64,000 nucleotides of DNA. Source: Nonomuraea sp. SYSU D8015 (lineage in GTDB: Bacteria; Actinomycetota; Actinomycetes; Streptosporangiales; Streptosporangiaceae). The DNA is taken from NCBI RefSeq assembly GCF_008065375.1, contig NZ_VJYI01000015.1:233839-297838 (forward strand). Direction: 5' to 3'. Numbering within the stretch: the first letter of the stretch is position 1; each line of letters starts with the position of its first letter. The notes under the pieces are model-generated. The model had not been told where the DNA came from, did not search any database, and was given only the letters and a program-made list of their open reading frames with translations. A program made the translations under genes and the position numbers. This document shows positions 29,377 through 37,080 of this stretch, one piece after another.

Positions 29377-31122
29377 TCATCTCGCCGAGACGGGGGCCTC
29401 CCAGGCCAGCCGCCACGTGACCGGCCCCACGATCCCGTCGTCCGCGACGCCCTGCTCACGCTGGAACCGGCGGCACACGTCCCGCGACTCGGCGCCGTAC
29501 GCGCCGTCCACGGCCACGTCCCAGCCCCGCGCCCGCATCTGCCGCTGCCACGTGCGCACGTCCTCGCCGCGCATCACCGGCGGGTACTTCAGCAGCCGCC
29601 CCGGGAAGGGCGGCGCGACGGGACGCGGCGGAGGAGGCGCGCTCCCTCCCGGCCGCGGCGCGCCCCGCCGCACCCAGGCGTAGAGGGGCTCGCCGGGGCA
29701 GTCGGTGGCGTATCCGTCCCGGTGCCCCTTGATCTCCCTGCCGGCGTGGCCGCGGTCGCGGACGTACTGGACCGCGTCGAGGATCCCGTGCAGCAGCCCG
29801 TCGGGCGGCTGCACGAGCCCCGCGTTGCCGACCAGCCCGAGCACGGCGTAGTGGCCGGCGTTGAGCCCGGGGCCGTTGGCGGCGGGCAGGTGGTGCAGCC
29901 CGCGCCCCTCGAAGACCTTGCGGTGTGGACAGGCGATGTACGAGTTGCCGGTGAAATAGACGCTGCCCGCCCGCCGCGCCATCCAGCTCCGGTTCCCGGT
30001 ACGAGGGCACCAGATCTCACCGTGATAGGTCTCCCGGCTGATCGCGGCAGTGCCGGGCGAGAAATGCTGCCGCCCCGTGACGTCCACCTGCCAGGCGGGC
30101 GTCGAAGGCAGGCGACGCAGCGAGGCCGAGGCCCCGGTCAGCAGGACGGCGAACATGAACGCCTCAGCCGCCGCCCGATCCTGCCACACCGGCGTGTCCC
30201 CGCGGCTCGCGAGCGAGGTCTCGACGAACAGGGACAACTGCGCCCTCGTCAGCGAGAGCAAGAAATCGAGGCCGGGGGCCACCTCGCTCAGCCGCCTGCC
30301 CGCGTCGGCGGACAGCCGGAACTCGACGAGCCGCCGGTCGGCGACCTCACGCCAGGGGGACACCCCGTCAGGAGCGGGAGGGCCGAAGACCGACGTGAGC
30401 GCGGCGCGGATCCGGGCGACATGAACCGGCTTCTCCAGGGACCGGCACACCGCGGGGCCGGCGGCTCCGGCGCGGCCGTCCGCCCATAACCACGCCACGA
30501 GCTCGACGAAGGCGTCCGACCATTTCGCTTCCACGGGCAGGTCCGCGCAGGGCGCCGCGAGCGGGATCCGGTCCCCGAGCCCCAACGTCTCCGTGGTCAC
30601 CCATGAACGCTCGAAGCCGGCGACGACACGTGGAGCCTTCCCCGCGCCGGCTCCTCTCCGCCACCGCATTCGCGTGCGCCGGCGTTCGACGGGCCAGCGG
30701 TGGTGGGGCGTGGTGAGCGACGAGTGGTGCGGCCCCTCGATCCGCACCATTTCGCGGGGGCGCGCCGGAAAGACGCACACCTCCAGCACCGGCTGCCATT
30801 CCGACAGCCCGCTCTCGTGATCGAGCGTGAGCGCCAGGTCCCCGGTGCGTAACTCGCGATACGACTTCCAGCCCTCCCGGGTCAGGATCTCCGTCTCCTC
30901 GTCCACGCAGTAGCCGATGTCGATCCAGCCGTTGGCGTCCATGTGGTAGCCCTGGATCGACCGGACCAGCGCGACGCACTCCTCGTGGTCGTCCACGATG
31001 CCGGGGGCCACCCTGCCGCCCGTGTAATGCACCTTCACCCCCCTGGTGGAGTCGAGCTGCGTGTAGCTGCCACGTGGCGCACGCGCCTGCCAATCCCGCC
31101 GCAATACCAGATCAATGGCCAC
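29377..31122 (-). CDS. peptidoglycan-recognition amidase with an embedded intein and PG-binding domain
   Basis: An N-acetylmuramoyl-L-alanine amidase of the PGRP type. Its N-terminal part (residues 1-71) ends at G-W-I-D-I-G-Y and resumes at residue 394 with S-Y-I-A-C-P-H-R-K-V-F-E-G-R-G; G-H-R-D and D-C-P-G follow. Between them lies a 322-residue intein (29944-30909). After splicing the enzyme would be about 259 residues: amidase domain plus C-terminal peptidoglycan-binding repeat (V-R-T-W-Q-R-Q-M-R ... D-G-A-Y-G-A-E-S). Zinc ligands H32 and those in H-R-D and C-P-G are present. No signal peptide is visible, so export is unclear. Confidence 0.85.
   Translation of the reverse strand: MAIDLVLRRDWQARAPRGSYTQLDSTRGVKVHYTGGRVAPGIVDDHEECVALVRSIQGYHMDANGWIDIGYCVDEETEILTREGWKSYRELRTGDLALTLDHESGLSEWQPVLEVCVFPARPREMVRIEGPHHSSLTTPHHRWPVERRRTRMRWRRGAGAGKAPRVVAGFERSWVTTETLGLGDRIPLAAPCADLPVEAKWSDAFVELVAWLWADGRAGAAGPAVCRSLEKPVHVARIRAALTSVFGPPAPDGVSPWREVADRRLVEFRLSADAGRRLSEVAPGLDFLLSLTRAQLSLFVETSLASRGDTPVWQDRAAAEAFMFAVLLTGASASLRRLPSTPAWQVDVTGRQHFSPGTAAISRETYHGEIWCPRTGNRSWMARRAGSVYFTGNSYIACPHRKVFEGRGLHHLPAANGPGLNAGHYAVLGLVGNAGLVQPPDGLLHGILDAVQYVRDRGHAGREIKGHRDGYATDCPGEPLYAWVRRGAPRPGGSAPPPPRPVAPPFPGRLLKYPPVMRGEDVRTWQRQMRARGWDVAVDGAYGAESRDVCRRFQREQGVADDGIVGPVTWRLAWEAPVSAR
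29944..30909 (-). mobile_element. intein in the amidase gene, with LAGLIDADG-like remnants
   Basis: Residues 72-393 start with Cys72 in C-V-D-E-E-T-E-I-L-T-R-E-G-W (block A), have T-T-P-H (137-140, block B T-x-x-H), a middle part with W-L-W-A-D-G and L-T-R-A-Q-L-S-L-F-V-E-T-S-L (endonuclease-like), and end S-V-Y-F-T-G-N before Ser394 (blocks F and G). The penultimate residue is Gly rather than the usual His, a known variation. The insertion point is the conserved D-I-G-Y/S-Y-I of the amidase core, so splicing is needed for function. Confidence 0.88.
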
Positions 31123-31225
31123 GGTGCTCTCCGGGGGGTCTAGTACATGACGACTGAGCGTAACAATGCCAATGCGACCAGGTCCCGAGATTCAAGATTT
31201 CAGGTCATTCAGGCGTAATAGGCTG

Positions 31226-32173
31226 ATGATGATGGACGCGAAGGCGCTGCTGCGCGACCACCCCGAGTGGCTCGCGCACCTCGAATCCCTGGGCGGCCTC
31301 GACCTCGCCTTCCCCGACGATCTGCCGTCGGAGCTGCTCCGGCTGGCCGTCCCGCACGAGGACGTCAACGCCGTCATCGCCACCCGCCCCGAGCCGGGCG
31401 GCCCGCAGTGGTGGCTGGCCGAGCGGTGCGCGCACTCCCTGGTGTCCACGATGGGCGGCCTCGACGGCCCGCCGCCGTTCCAGCCGCTGCCCGAGCTGGG
31501 GCCGTACTTCTACGTGCACGTCTTCCTCGCCACGCTGCCGCACACCCGGCGTCACCACCGCGAGCTGGGCGTCCCGGAGGAGGTGTCCTGGGCGACGTTC
31601 ACCGACCTGGGACGCAACATGGCCGTGCACCGCAAGCGCCACGGCACCGGCGGCCTGCACGCGCCCCACTGGTTCATGCTGCACGCCCGCGGCGTCCTCT
31701 ACCAGCTGGGGCGGCTCCAGTTCAACCGGTGCCGGCTGGGCCGGAGGACGGCGGAGGCGATCCGCGGGGCCGGGCTGCCGGCCGCGCCCGGCGACGCGGC
31801 GCTGGGGGTGCACGTCCCCGACTTCCTGGGCCCGCTGACGCCCGCGGCGTGCGACGCGTCGTTCGAGCGGGCCAGGGCCTTCTTCCCGCGCCACTTCCCG
31901 GACGAGCGCCACCCCGTCATGACCTGCGGGTCGTGGCTGCTCGACGAGCAACTGGCCCGCTACCTGCCCGCCGACTCCAACATCATGGCCTTCCAGCGGC
32001 GTTTCCGCCTCCTCCACCGGCTCGACGACTCCGGCATGCTCGAGTTCGTGTACGGCCGCGACGCCGCCGACCCCGCCCGGCTGCCCCGCCGCACGCGGCT
32101 GGAGCGGGCCGTCGCCGACCACCTGGCGGCCGGCGGCACCTGGTACGGCCGGACCGGCTGGCTCCCCTTCTGA
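31226..32173 (+). CDS. acyltransferase domain (DUF5596-like) protein
   Basis: A 315-residue protein resembling actinobacterial proteins annotated as acyltransferase with N-terminal DUF5596 and C-terminal GNAT-like halves. Visible stretches are Y-F-Y-V-H-V-F-L-A-T-L and, near the end, H-V-P-D-F-L-G-P-L-T and S-W-L-L-D-E-Q-L. There are three ATGs in a row (31226, 31229, 31232). It lies next to the TetR/acyltransferase operon but has its own start region. Substrate unknown. Confidence 0.6.
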   Translation: MMMDAKALLRDHPEWLAHLESLGGLDLAFPDDLPSELLRLAVPHEDVNAVIATRPEPGGPQWWLAERCAHSLVSTMGGLDGPPPFQPLPELGPYFYVHVFLATLPHTRRHHRELGVPEEVSWATFTDLGRNMAVHRKRHGTGGLHAPHWFMLHARGVLYQLGRLQFNRCRLGRRTAEAIRGAGLPAAPGDAALGVHVPDFLGPLTPAACDASFERARAFFPRHFPDERHPVMTCGSWLLDEQLARYLPADSNIMAFQRRFRLLHRLDDSGMLEFVYGRDAADPARLPRRTRLERAVADHLAAGGTWYGRTGWLPF

Positions 32174-32196
32174 CACCCGTCACCGCCGCGCACGTT

Positions 32197-32213
32197 CTAG
32201 CCGTATGGGCTAG
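32197..32213. promoter_or_regulatory. inverted repeat overlapping the TetR gene -10 box
   Basis: CTAGCC-GTATG-GGCTAG is a perfect 6-bp inverted repeat. Its right arm overlaps TAGGTT (32211-32216), which lies 6 bases before the ATG at 32223. The position fits an operator used by the TetR protein to repress itself and the acyltransferase gene. Confidence 0.5.
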
Positions 32214-32222
32214 GTTTTGGCC

Positions 32223-32843
32223 ATGCGGTCAGAAAATGAGCCGAGCGGACAGAAGGCCCGCTCCTTCATCGAGGAGGCCCGGCGGTCCCAGATCGTGGCC
32301 TCCGCCGTGGAGGTGATCGCCGAGGTCGGGTTCCACCAGGCGTCCCTTGCACGGATCGCCCAGCACGCCGGCATCAGCAAGGGCGTGATCTCCTACCACT
32401 TCGCCGGCAAGGACGAGCTCATGACCGAGGTCGTCGAGCGCACCTACGGGGCCATCGCCGAACACGTGCTGGCCAAGATGGCGGGCCTGGAGTCGGCCAC
32501 CCAGCTGCTCAGGACGCACGTCATGTCCGTCGCCGAGCACATGCGCGGCCACCGCACCCAGATCAAGGCGCTGGGGGAGATCTTCTACAACTTCCGCGCC
32601 CCCGACGGACGACCCCGGTACGGAATCGAGTCCAGCGAGGAGATCTATCTGTCACTGGAGCGGATCTACCGCCTCGGCCAGGAGACCGGCGAATTCCGGC
32701 AGTTCGACCCGCGGGTCATGGCCGTCACCCACTCCGCGGCCGTCGACACCATGTTCGCCTACTGGATGGCCCACCCCGACCACGACCTCGACGCGCATGC
32801 GCGCGAGCTGGCCGACCTCCTCGAAAGGGCGTGCGCAAAATGA
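32223..32843 (+). CDS. TetR/AcrR family transcriptional regulator
   Basis: A 206-residue regulator with the N-terminal helix-turn-helix (about residues 20-66: I-V-A-S-A-V-E-V-I-A-E-V-G-F ... G-I-S-K-G-V-I-S-Y-H-F-A-G-K-D-E-L) and an all-helical ligand domain. It overlaps the acyltransferase gene (ATGA), so it probably controls that gene together with itself. ATG 32223 is preferred because it sits 6 bases behind a -10 hexamer. The ligand is unknown. Confidence 0.92.
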   Translation: MRSENEPSGQKARSFIEEARRSQIVASAVEVIAEVGFHQASLARIAQHAGISKGVISYHFAGKDELMTEVVERTYGAIAEHVLAKMAGLESATQLLRTHVMSVAEHMRGHRTQIKALGEIFYNFRAPDGRPRYGIESSEEIYLSLERIYRLGQETGEFRQFDPRVMAVTHSAAVDTMFAYWMAHPDHDLDAHARELADLLERACAK

Positions 32844-33904
32844 AGACCGAGACCACCACCAGGCTCTACGCATTAGACAACCTGCGCACCGCCCTCACCG
32901 CGCTGGTCGTCGCCCACCACGTCGCCATCACCTACGGCAACATCCCGCTCTGGTACTACCTGGAGCCCGCCAAGGACCCGTCGGGCATCGCGCTCGACAT
33001 CTTCGCGGTGTTCAACCAGGCGTTCTTCATGGGGTTCTTCTTCCTCATCTCCGGGTTCTTCACCCCCGGCTCCTACGACCGCAAGGGCGCCCGCGCGTTC
33101 CTGCGCGACCGGCTGGTGCGGCTCGGCATCCCCCTGCTGGTCTTCATCCTGCTGCTGCGGCCGCTCATCACCTTCGGCGGGCGCGACGGGATGCCGTACT
33201 GGCAGTACTACCTGGTCTCGTGGGACCCGGGGCCGATGTGGTTCGCCGAGGTGCTCATCGCCTTCGCGCTGGCGTACGCGGGCTGGCGGAGCCTGCGCGC
33301 GCCGCTCGACCAGCGCCCGGCGCCGCTCACCTTCAAGGGGATCGCGTTGTTCACGGCGGGGTTGGCGGCGGCCACGTTCCTGTGGCGCGTCCCCGTGCCC
33401 ACCGGCACCTACGTGCCGGTGCTCGGGCTGCCGACGCCCAACTTCCTGCCGCAGTACGCCGCCATGTTCGCGCTCGGCTGCGTGGCCTTCAGACGCGGCT
33501 GGTTCGAGACGTTGCCGGCGCGGGCCTCGTGGCTGGGCTTCGTCACGGCCGGTGCGTCGAGCGCGGTGCTCCTGGTGCCGGCGTTCACGACCACCGGGAC
33601 GCTGTCCTCGGCGCTGACCGCCCTGTGGGAGTCGGTCTTCGCGGTCGGCATGATCATCGGGCTGACCGTGTGGTTCAGGGAGCGGTTCAACCGTCAGGGG
33701 CCGCGCGGGAAATTCCTGTCCGACCACGCCTTCACGGTCTACATCATCCACCCGCTCGCGCTGGTCGGCCTCGGCTGGGCGCTGCGCTGGCTGCCCGCGA
33801 TCGCGATCGTCAAGTTCGCCGTCATGCTGGTGCTCGCGCTGCCGCTGTGCTGGTGGATCGCCTACCTGGTGCGCCTGCTGCCAGGCGCTAGGCGGGTGCT
33901 GTGA
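32840..33904 (+). CDS. acyltransferase-3 family membrane protein
   Basis: A 354-residue protein with about ten membrane helices. It starts with R-L-Y-A-L-D-N-L-R-T and has A-H-H-V-A-I-T-Y, the family's signature segment with the conserved His. Such proteins O-acylate sugars, lipids or antibiotics at the membrane. The ATG overlaps the TetR stop codon. The 3' end overlaps the convergent thioesterase gene by 17 bases. The acyl acceptor is unknown. Confidence 0.88.
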   Translation: MKTETTTRLYALDNLRTALTALVVAHHVAITYGNIPLWYYLEPAKDPSGIALDIFAVFNQAFFMGFFFLISGFFTPGSYDRKGARAFLRDRLVRLGIPLLVFILLLRPLITFGGRDGMPYWQYYLVSWDPGPMWFAEVLIAFALAYAGWRSLRAPLDQRPAPLTFKGIALFTAGLAAATFLWRVPVPTGTYVPVLGLPTPNFLPQYAAMFALGCVAFRRGWFETLPARASWLGFVTAGASSAVLLVPAFTTTGTLSSALTALWESVFAVGMIIGLTVWFRERFNRQGPRGKFLSDHAFTVYIIHPLALVGLGWALRWLPAIAIVKFAVMLVLALPLCWWIAYLVRLLPGARRVL

Positions 33905-34262
33905 GCATCGCCGGCAGGGGAGCGGCGCGGCCGTCGCGGACGCACACGTACGTGATCGTCCCGACGGCCACCAGCTCGTCGCCGCCGCGCCGCATCGTGA
34001 ACGTCATCGTGATCGAGGTGCTCCCGACCCGGGCGGGCGCGCTCTCCACGGCCAGCACGTCGCCGAGGCGGGCGGGGGAGTGGTGCTCGCAGCCGCTGAC
34101 CTTGACCACCAGGTCGGCACCCTCCTGCCGGAGCCGCTCGTAGCCGCCCCTGGCGCCGAGCCAGTCGAGGAAGGCGTCCTCGAAGAACTCGTAGTAGCGG
34201 GTGGCGTGCATCATGGCCTGGGCGTCGCAGTGGCGGGGGCGTACCGGAAGATGCGAGATCAC
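33888..34262 (-). CDS. acyl-CoA thioesterase (4HBT hotdog family)
   Basis: A 124-residue single hotdog domain. It has R-P-R-H-C-D-A-Q-A-M-M-H-A-T-R-Y-Y-E-F-F-E-D-A-F, the helix and active-site segment of 4-hydroxybenzoyl-CoA-thioesterase-like enzymes (usual pattern R-x-x-D-x-x-G-H-x-N-N-x-x-Y). The Asp is kept and the usual Gly is replaced. It probably cleaves short-chain acyl-CoA. It lies next to the acyl-CoA ligase gene, on the same strand. Confidence 0.85.
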   Translation of the reverse strand: MISHLPVRPRHCDAQAMMHATRYYEFFEDAFLDWLGARGGYERLRQEGADLVVKVSGCEHHSPARLGDVLAVESAPARVGSTSITMTFTMRRGGDELVAVGTITYVCVRDGRAAPLPAMLTAPA

Positions 34263-34312
34263 GCCAGGGACCCTACGGTACGCCTCCAGCCCGGCGCCGA
34301 CGCGGGGCCGCG

Positions 34313-36070
34313 TCAGCCCTCGTAGAAGGAGTCCAGCGTCTCGCCGTAGCGTTCCTCGACCGCCTTGCGCTTGATCTTGAGGCTGGCCGTCAGCTCGCCC
34401 GTCTCCACGGCGAAGTCGTCGGCCAGGATCGCGAACTTCTTGACCGTGGCGTAGCCGGCCTCGCCCGCGTTGACCTGGTCGATCGCCTTCTGGACCTCCT
34501 CACGCATGCGCGGGTGCGCGCTCAGCTCGCGCGGGTCCTCCGGCAGGCCCTCGGCCTGCGCCCACGGTCTGGCCACGTCCATGTCCAGCGTGACCAGCGC
34601 CGTGACGTAGTTGCGCCGGTCGCCGTGCACGAACACGTGCGACAGGTACGGGCAGGCCGCCTTGATGCGCGCCTCCAGGTACGTCGGCGCGACGTACTTG
34701 CCGCCCGAGGTCTTGATCAGCTCCTTCTTGCGGTCGGTGATGCGCAGCCGCCCCGCCTCGTCCACCTCGCCGATGTCGCCCGTGTGCAGCCAGCCGTCCT
34801 CCAGCGCCGCCGCCGTCTCCTCCGGCAGGTTGTGGTAGCCGCGCATGATGCCGCGCCCGCGGATGAGGACCTCGCCGTCCTCGGCGATGCGGACCTCGGT
34901 CCCTGGTAGCGGCGGGCCCACCGTGCCGAACTTCATCGACTCCGGCAGGTTGAAGAAGTTGCCCGCCGACGTCTCGGTCAGGCCGTAGCCCTCGAGGATC
35001 GGCAGGCCGGCCGCGTCGAAGAACTCGGCCATCTCCAGGGACAGCGGGGCGGCGCCGGAGACGAAGAAGCGGATCCGGCCGCCGAACCGTTCGCGGAGCT
35101 TGGCGAAGACCAGGCGGTCGGCCAGGGCGTATTCGATGCGGGTGGTGAGCGGGATCGCCGCGCCCCGCTGGCGGGCCCTGCTGACCCTGATGCCGGTCTC
35201 GCGCGCCCAGTTGAAGATCTTCAGCTTCAGGCCGCCCTCGCGCTGGACCGTGGCGACGACCGTGTTGTGGATCTTCTCGAAGATACGCGGCGCGGCGCCC
35301 ATGAACGTCGGCTTGACCACGCCGAGGTTCTCGGCGATCTTGTCGAGGCGGCCGTCGATCGCCGTCGGCACGCCGATGTCGATCATCACGACCTCGAGCA
35401 GCTTCCCGAACGAGTGCGACAGCGGCAGCCACAGGAAGTGCAGGTCGGCGGGGGAGATCAGGTCGAGCCTGCGCACCGCTTCGGCGACGTAGAGCCAGTT
35501 GTCGTGGGTGAGCTCCACGCCCTTGGGCCGGCCGGTGGTGCCGGAGGTGTAGATGAGCGTGGCCAGGTCGTCCTGGGCGATGGAGTCGACCATCGCGTCA
35601 TAGTCGCCCTCCTCGGCGGGCAGCGAGTCGAGCGTGATCACCCAGCCGTCGTCGCTCGGCGAGCCGTCGATGACGATCACGTGTGTGACGTCGGGAAGTT
35701 CTTTCTGCACGGACCTGATCTTGGCGACCTGGTCGTCGTTCTCGGCGATGACGATCGTGCTGCCGGAGTCGTTGATGACGAACGCCGACTCGGCGGCCGT
35801 GTTGGACGGATAGATCGTGGTCGTGGCCGCGCCCGTCGCCAGCACGGCCAGGTCGGTGAGGATCCATTCGAGCCGGGTGGAGCACAGGATGGACACCCGT
35901 TTGCCCGGTCCCGCGCCCAGCTTCGCCATGCCCAGCGCCAGCCCGCGCACCCGTTCGCCCACCTCCCGCCATGAGATCGACTCCCAGCCGCCGTCGGAGG
36001 GCACTCGATACGCCTCGGCGTCTGGGGTGGCCGCGATCCGGTCGCGTAGCAGGGCGGGAATGCTCGACAT
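34313..36070 (-). CDS. long-chain fatty-acid-CoA ligase / AMP-binding protein
   Basis: A 585-residue ANL-superfamily enzyme that activates a fatty acid to acyl-AMP and then acyl-CoA. The P-loop motif is L-I-Y-T-S-G-T-T-G-R-P-K-G-V; A5 is E-G-Y-G-L-T-E-T; the hinge region is D-G-W-L-H-T-G-D-I-G and I-T-D-R-K-K-E-L-I-K-T-S-G-G-K. The C-terminal lysine region resembles FadD15-type enzymes. AGGAGG lies 6 bases before the ATG at 36070, which rules out the longer upstream frame. Confidence 0.93.
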   Translation of the reverse strand: MSSIPALLRDRIAATPDAEAYRVPSDGGWESISWREVGERVRGLALGMAKLGAGPGKRVSILCSTRLEWILTDLAVLATGAATTTIYPSNTAAESAFVINDSGSTIVIAENDDQVAKIRSVQKELPDVTHVIVIDGSPSDDGWVITLDSLPAEEGDYDAMVDSIAQDDLATLIYTSGTTGRPKGVELTHDNWLYVAEAVRRLDLISPADLHFLWLPLSHSFGKLLEVVMIDIGVPTAIDGRLDKIAENLGVVKPTFMGAAPRIFEKIHNTVVATVQREGGLKLKIFNWARETGIRVSRARQRGAAIPLTTRIEYALADRLVFAKLRERFGGRIRFFVSGAAPLSLEMAEFFDAAGLPILEGYGLTETSAGNFFNLPESMKFGTVGPPLPGTEVRIAEDGEVLIRGRGIMRGYHNLPEETAAALEDGWLHTGDIGEVDEAGRLRITDRKKELIKTSGGKYVAPTYLEARIKAACPYLSHVFVHGDRRNYVTALVTLDMDVARPWAQAEGLPEDPRELSAHPRMREEVQKAIDQVNAGEAGYATVKKFAILADDFAVETGELTASLKIKRKAVEERYGETLDSFYEG

Positions 36071-36120
36071 GCCTGGCCTCCTGGGAAGTGTTGACCAGAC
36101 TTTAGGACGTCGGGACCGCG

Positions 36121-36288
36121 TCAGTCGATGGTTACGGCCGGGCGCACCCGGACCGTGGCGACCATCCCCAGGGTGCGCACCTCCCACGCGCCGCACGCGC
36201 AGCGCAGGTAGGAGACCAGGCCTTCGGAGGTGCGGTGCGAGGAGACGACGGTCAGAGCGAGCGGGTCGTGCAGATGTCTGGAATGCAT
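36121..36288 (-). CDS. small conserved-looking cysteine-pair protein
   Basis: A 55-residue protein from ATG 36288 with the core S-Y-L-R-C-A-C-G-A-W-E-V. The C-x-C-G pair suggests a small metal or redox site; similar short proteins occur in actinomycetes. It is divergent from the CGNR regulator gene with only 25 bases between the start codons. No function is assigned. Confidence 0.5.
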   Translation of the reverse strand: MHSRHLHDPLALTVVSSHRTSEGLVSYLRCACGAWEVRTLGMVATVRVRPAVTID

Positions 36289-36301
36289 GGTTCCAACCTG
36301 C

Positions 36302-36307
36302 TGTAAT
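36302..36307 (+). promoter_or_regulatory. -10 hexamer of a leaderless promoter
   Basis: TGTAAT ends 6 bases before the ATG at 36314. With only 25 bases between the divergent starts, the CGNR gene is probably leaderless. Confidence 0.45.
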
Positions 36308-36313
36308 GGCCTT

Positions 36314-36835
36314 ATGCATTTCAATGCTTACGGCGGCAACGGGGCGGCCCTCGCGGCGGCGCTGGTCAACGCGACCGACTTCAGCGCGCCGGCGGTCGAG
36401 GCGATGCTCACCGAGCACCGGCTGCTGCGCACCGCCGTCACCGCCGAGCAGGCCGGCGAGCTGCGGGCCTGGGCGCGCCGGCTCGCCCCGGTGTTCGGCG
36501 AGACGGACCAGGAGGTGCAGATCAAGCTGGTCAACGACCTGCTCGACGTCACCGCCTCGAAGCCGTACATCAGCGCCCACGACGGCCGTGAGCCGCACCT
36601 GCACTTCTACTCCCCGCACGCCGACATCGTCTCCAGGGCCAAGGACACCACCGCCGGCGGCCTGGCCATGTGCATGTCGTTCGCCGGCGGAGGCCGCCTC
36701 GGCCGGTGCGACCGGGACGGGTGCGAAACCGTCTACGTCGACACCTCGCGCAACGGGCGGCGCCGGTTCTGCTCGCTGGCCTGCGCGAACCGGGTCAACG
36801 TGGCCGCGCACCGGGCGCGCCGGGTTGCCAGGTGA
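36314..36835 (+). CDS. CGNR zinc-finger / ABATE domain regulator
   Basis: A 173-residue protein. The N-terminal ABATE domain (about 10-115) includes R-L-L-R-T-A-V. The C-terminal CGNR zinc finger reads G-R-C-D-R-D-G-C-E-T-V-Y-V-D, then R-R-R-F-C-S-L-A-C-A-N-R-V-N-V-A-A-H-R, in which the signature CGNR appears as C-A-N-R. These proteins are predicted transcription factors. No target is evident. Confidence 0.88.
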   Translation: MHFNAYGGNGAALAAALVNATDFSAPAVEAMLTEHRLLRTAVTAEQAGELRAWARRLAPVFGETDQEVQIKLVNDLLDVTASKPYISAHDGREPHLHFYSPHADIVSRAKDTTAGGLAMCMSFAGGGRLGRCDRDGCETVYVDTSRNGRRRFCSLACANRVNVAAHRARRVAR

Positions 36836-36935
36836 TCGGCACGTCGCATAACCTGGCGAGCGTCTCATCCCCGAGCCGTGAGGGCAGTTGATTTGAGGAT
36901 CTGAGGTCGCGGGCACCGCGCCGTTCCGCCCTGTC

Positions 36936-37058
36936 GTGGGCACGCGCGCACACCTGGACCTCTGGCGACCTCCTCGCCCTCTGTCGCGGACTCGGCTGTC
37001 GAGTTCCTGGTGCGTAGCGCGCGTTTGCGGTGATTCCCGCCAAGTCACGAAATTTTGA
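36936..37058 (+). CDS. possible 40-residue leader peptide before the ABC-F gene
   Basis: A GTG-started frame reads MGTRAHLDLWRPPRP and continues to a TGA at 37056-37058, 22 bases before the ABC-F start. It has a basic, Arg/Ser-rich composition and no Shine-Dalgarno. ABC-F resistance genes in Gram-positives are often controlled by such leaders. This is a weak call. Confidence 0.25.
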   Translation: MGTRAHLDLWRPPRPLSRTRLSSSWCVARVCGDSRQVTKF

Positions 37059-37068
37059 TTTTTGTGAT
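37044..37068 (+). promoter_or_regulatory. AT-rich imperfect hairpin before the ABC-F gene
   Basis: TCACGAAA and TTTTTGTGA can pair around TTTTGA. The stretch is strikingly AT-rich for this DNA and lies 12 bases before the ATG at 37081. It could be an attenuator or an RBS-sequestering hairpin. Confidence 0.3.
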
Positions 37069-37080
37069 GGGAGCCGCCTT

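Noticed and set aside
36071..37048. Upstream extension of the acyl-CoA ligase frame
   Set aside because: AGGAGG before ATG 36070 and the family start show that the ligase begins there; the extension covers the CGNR gene on the other strand.
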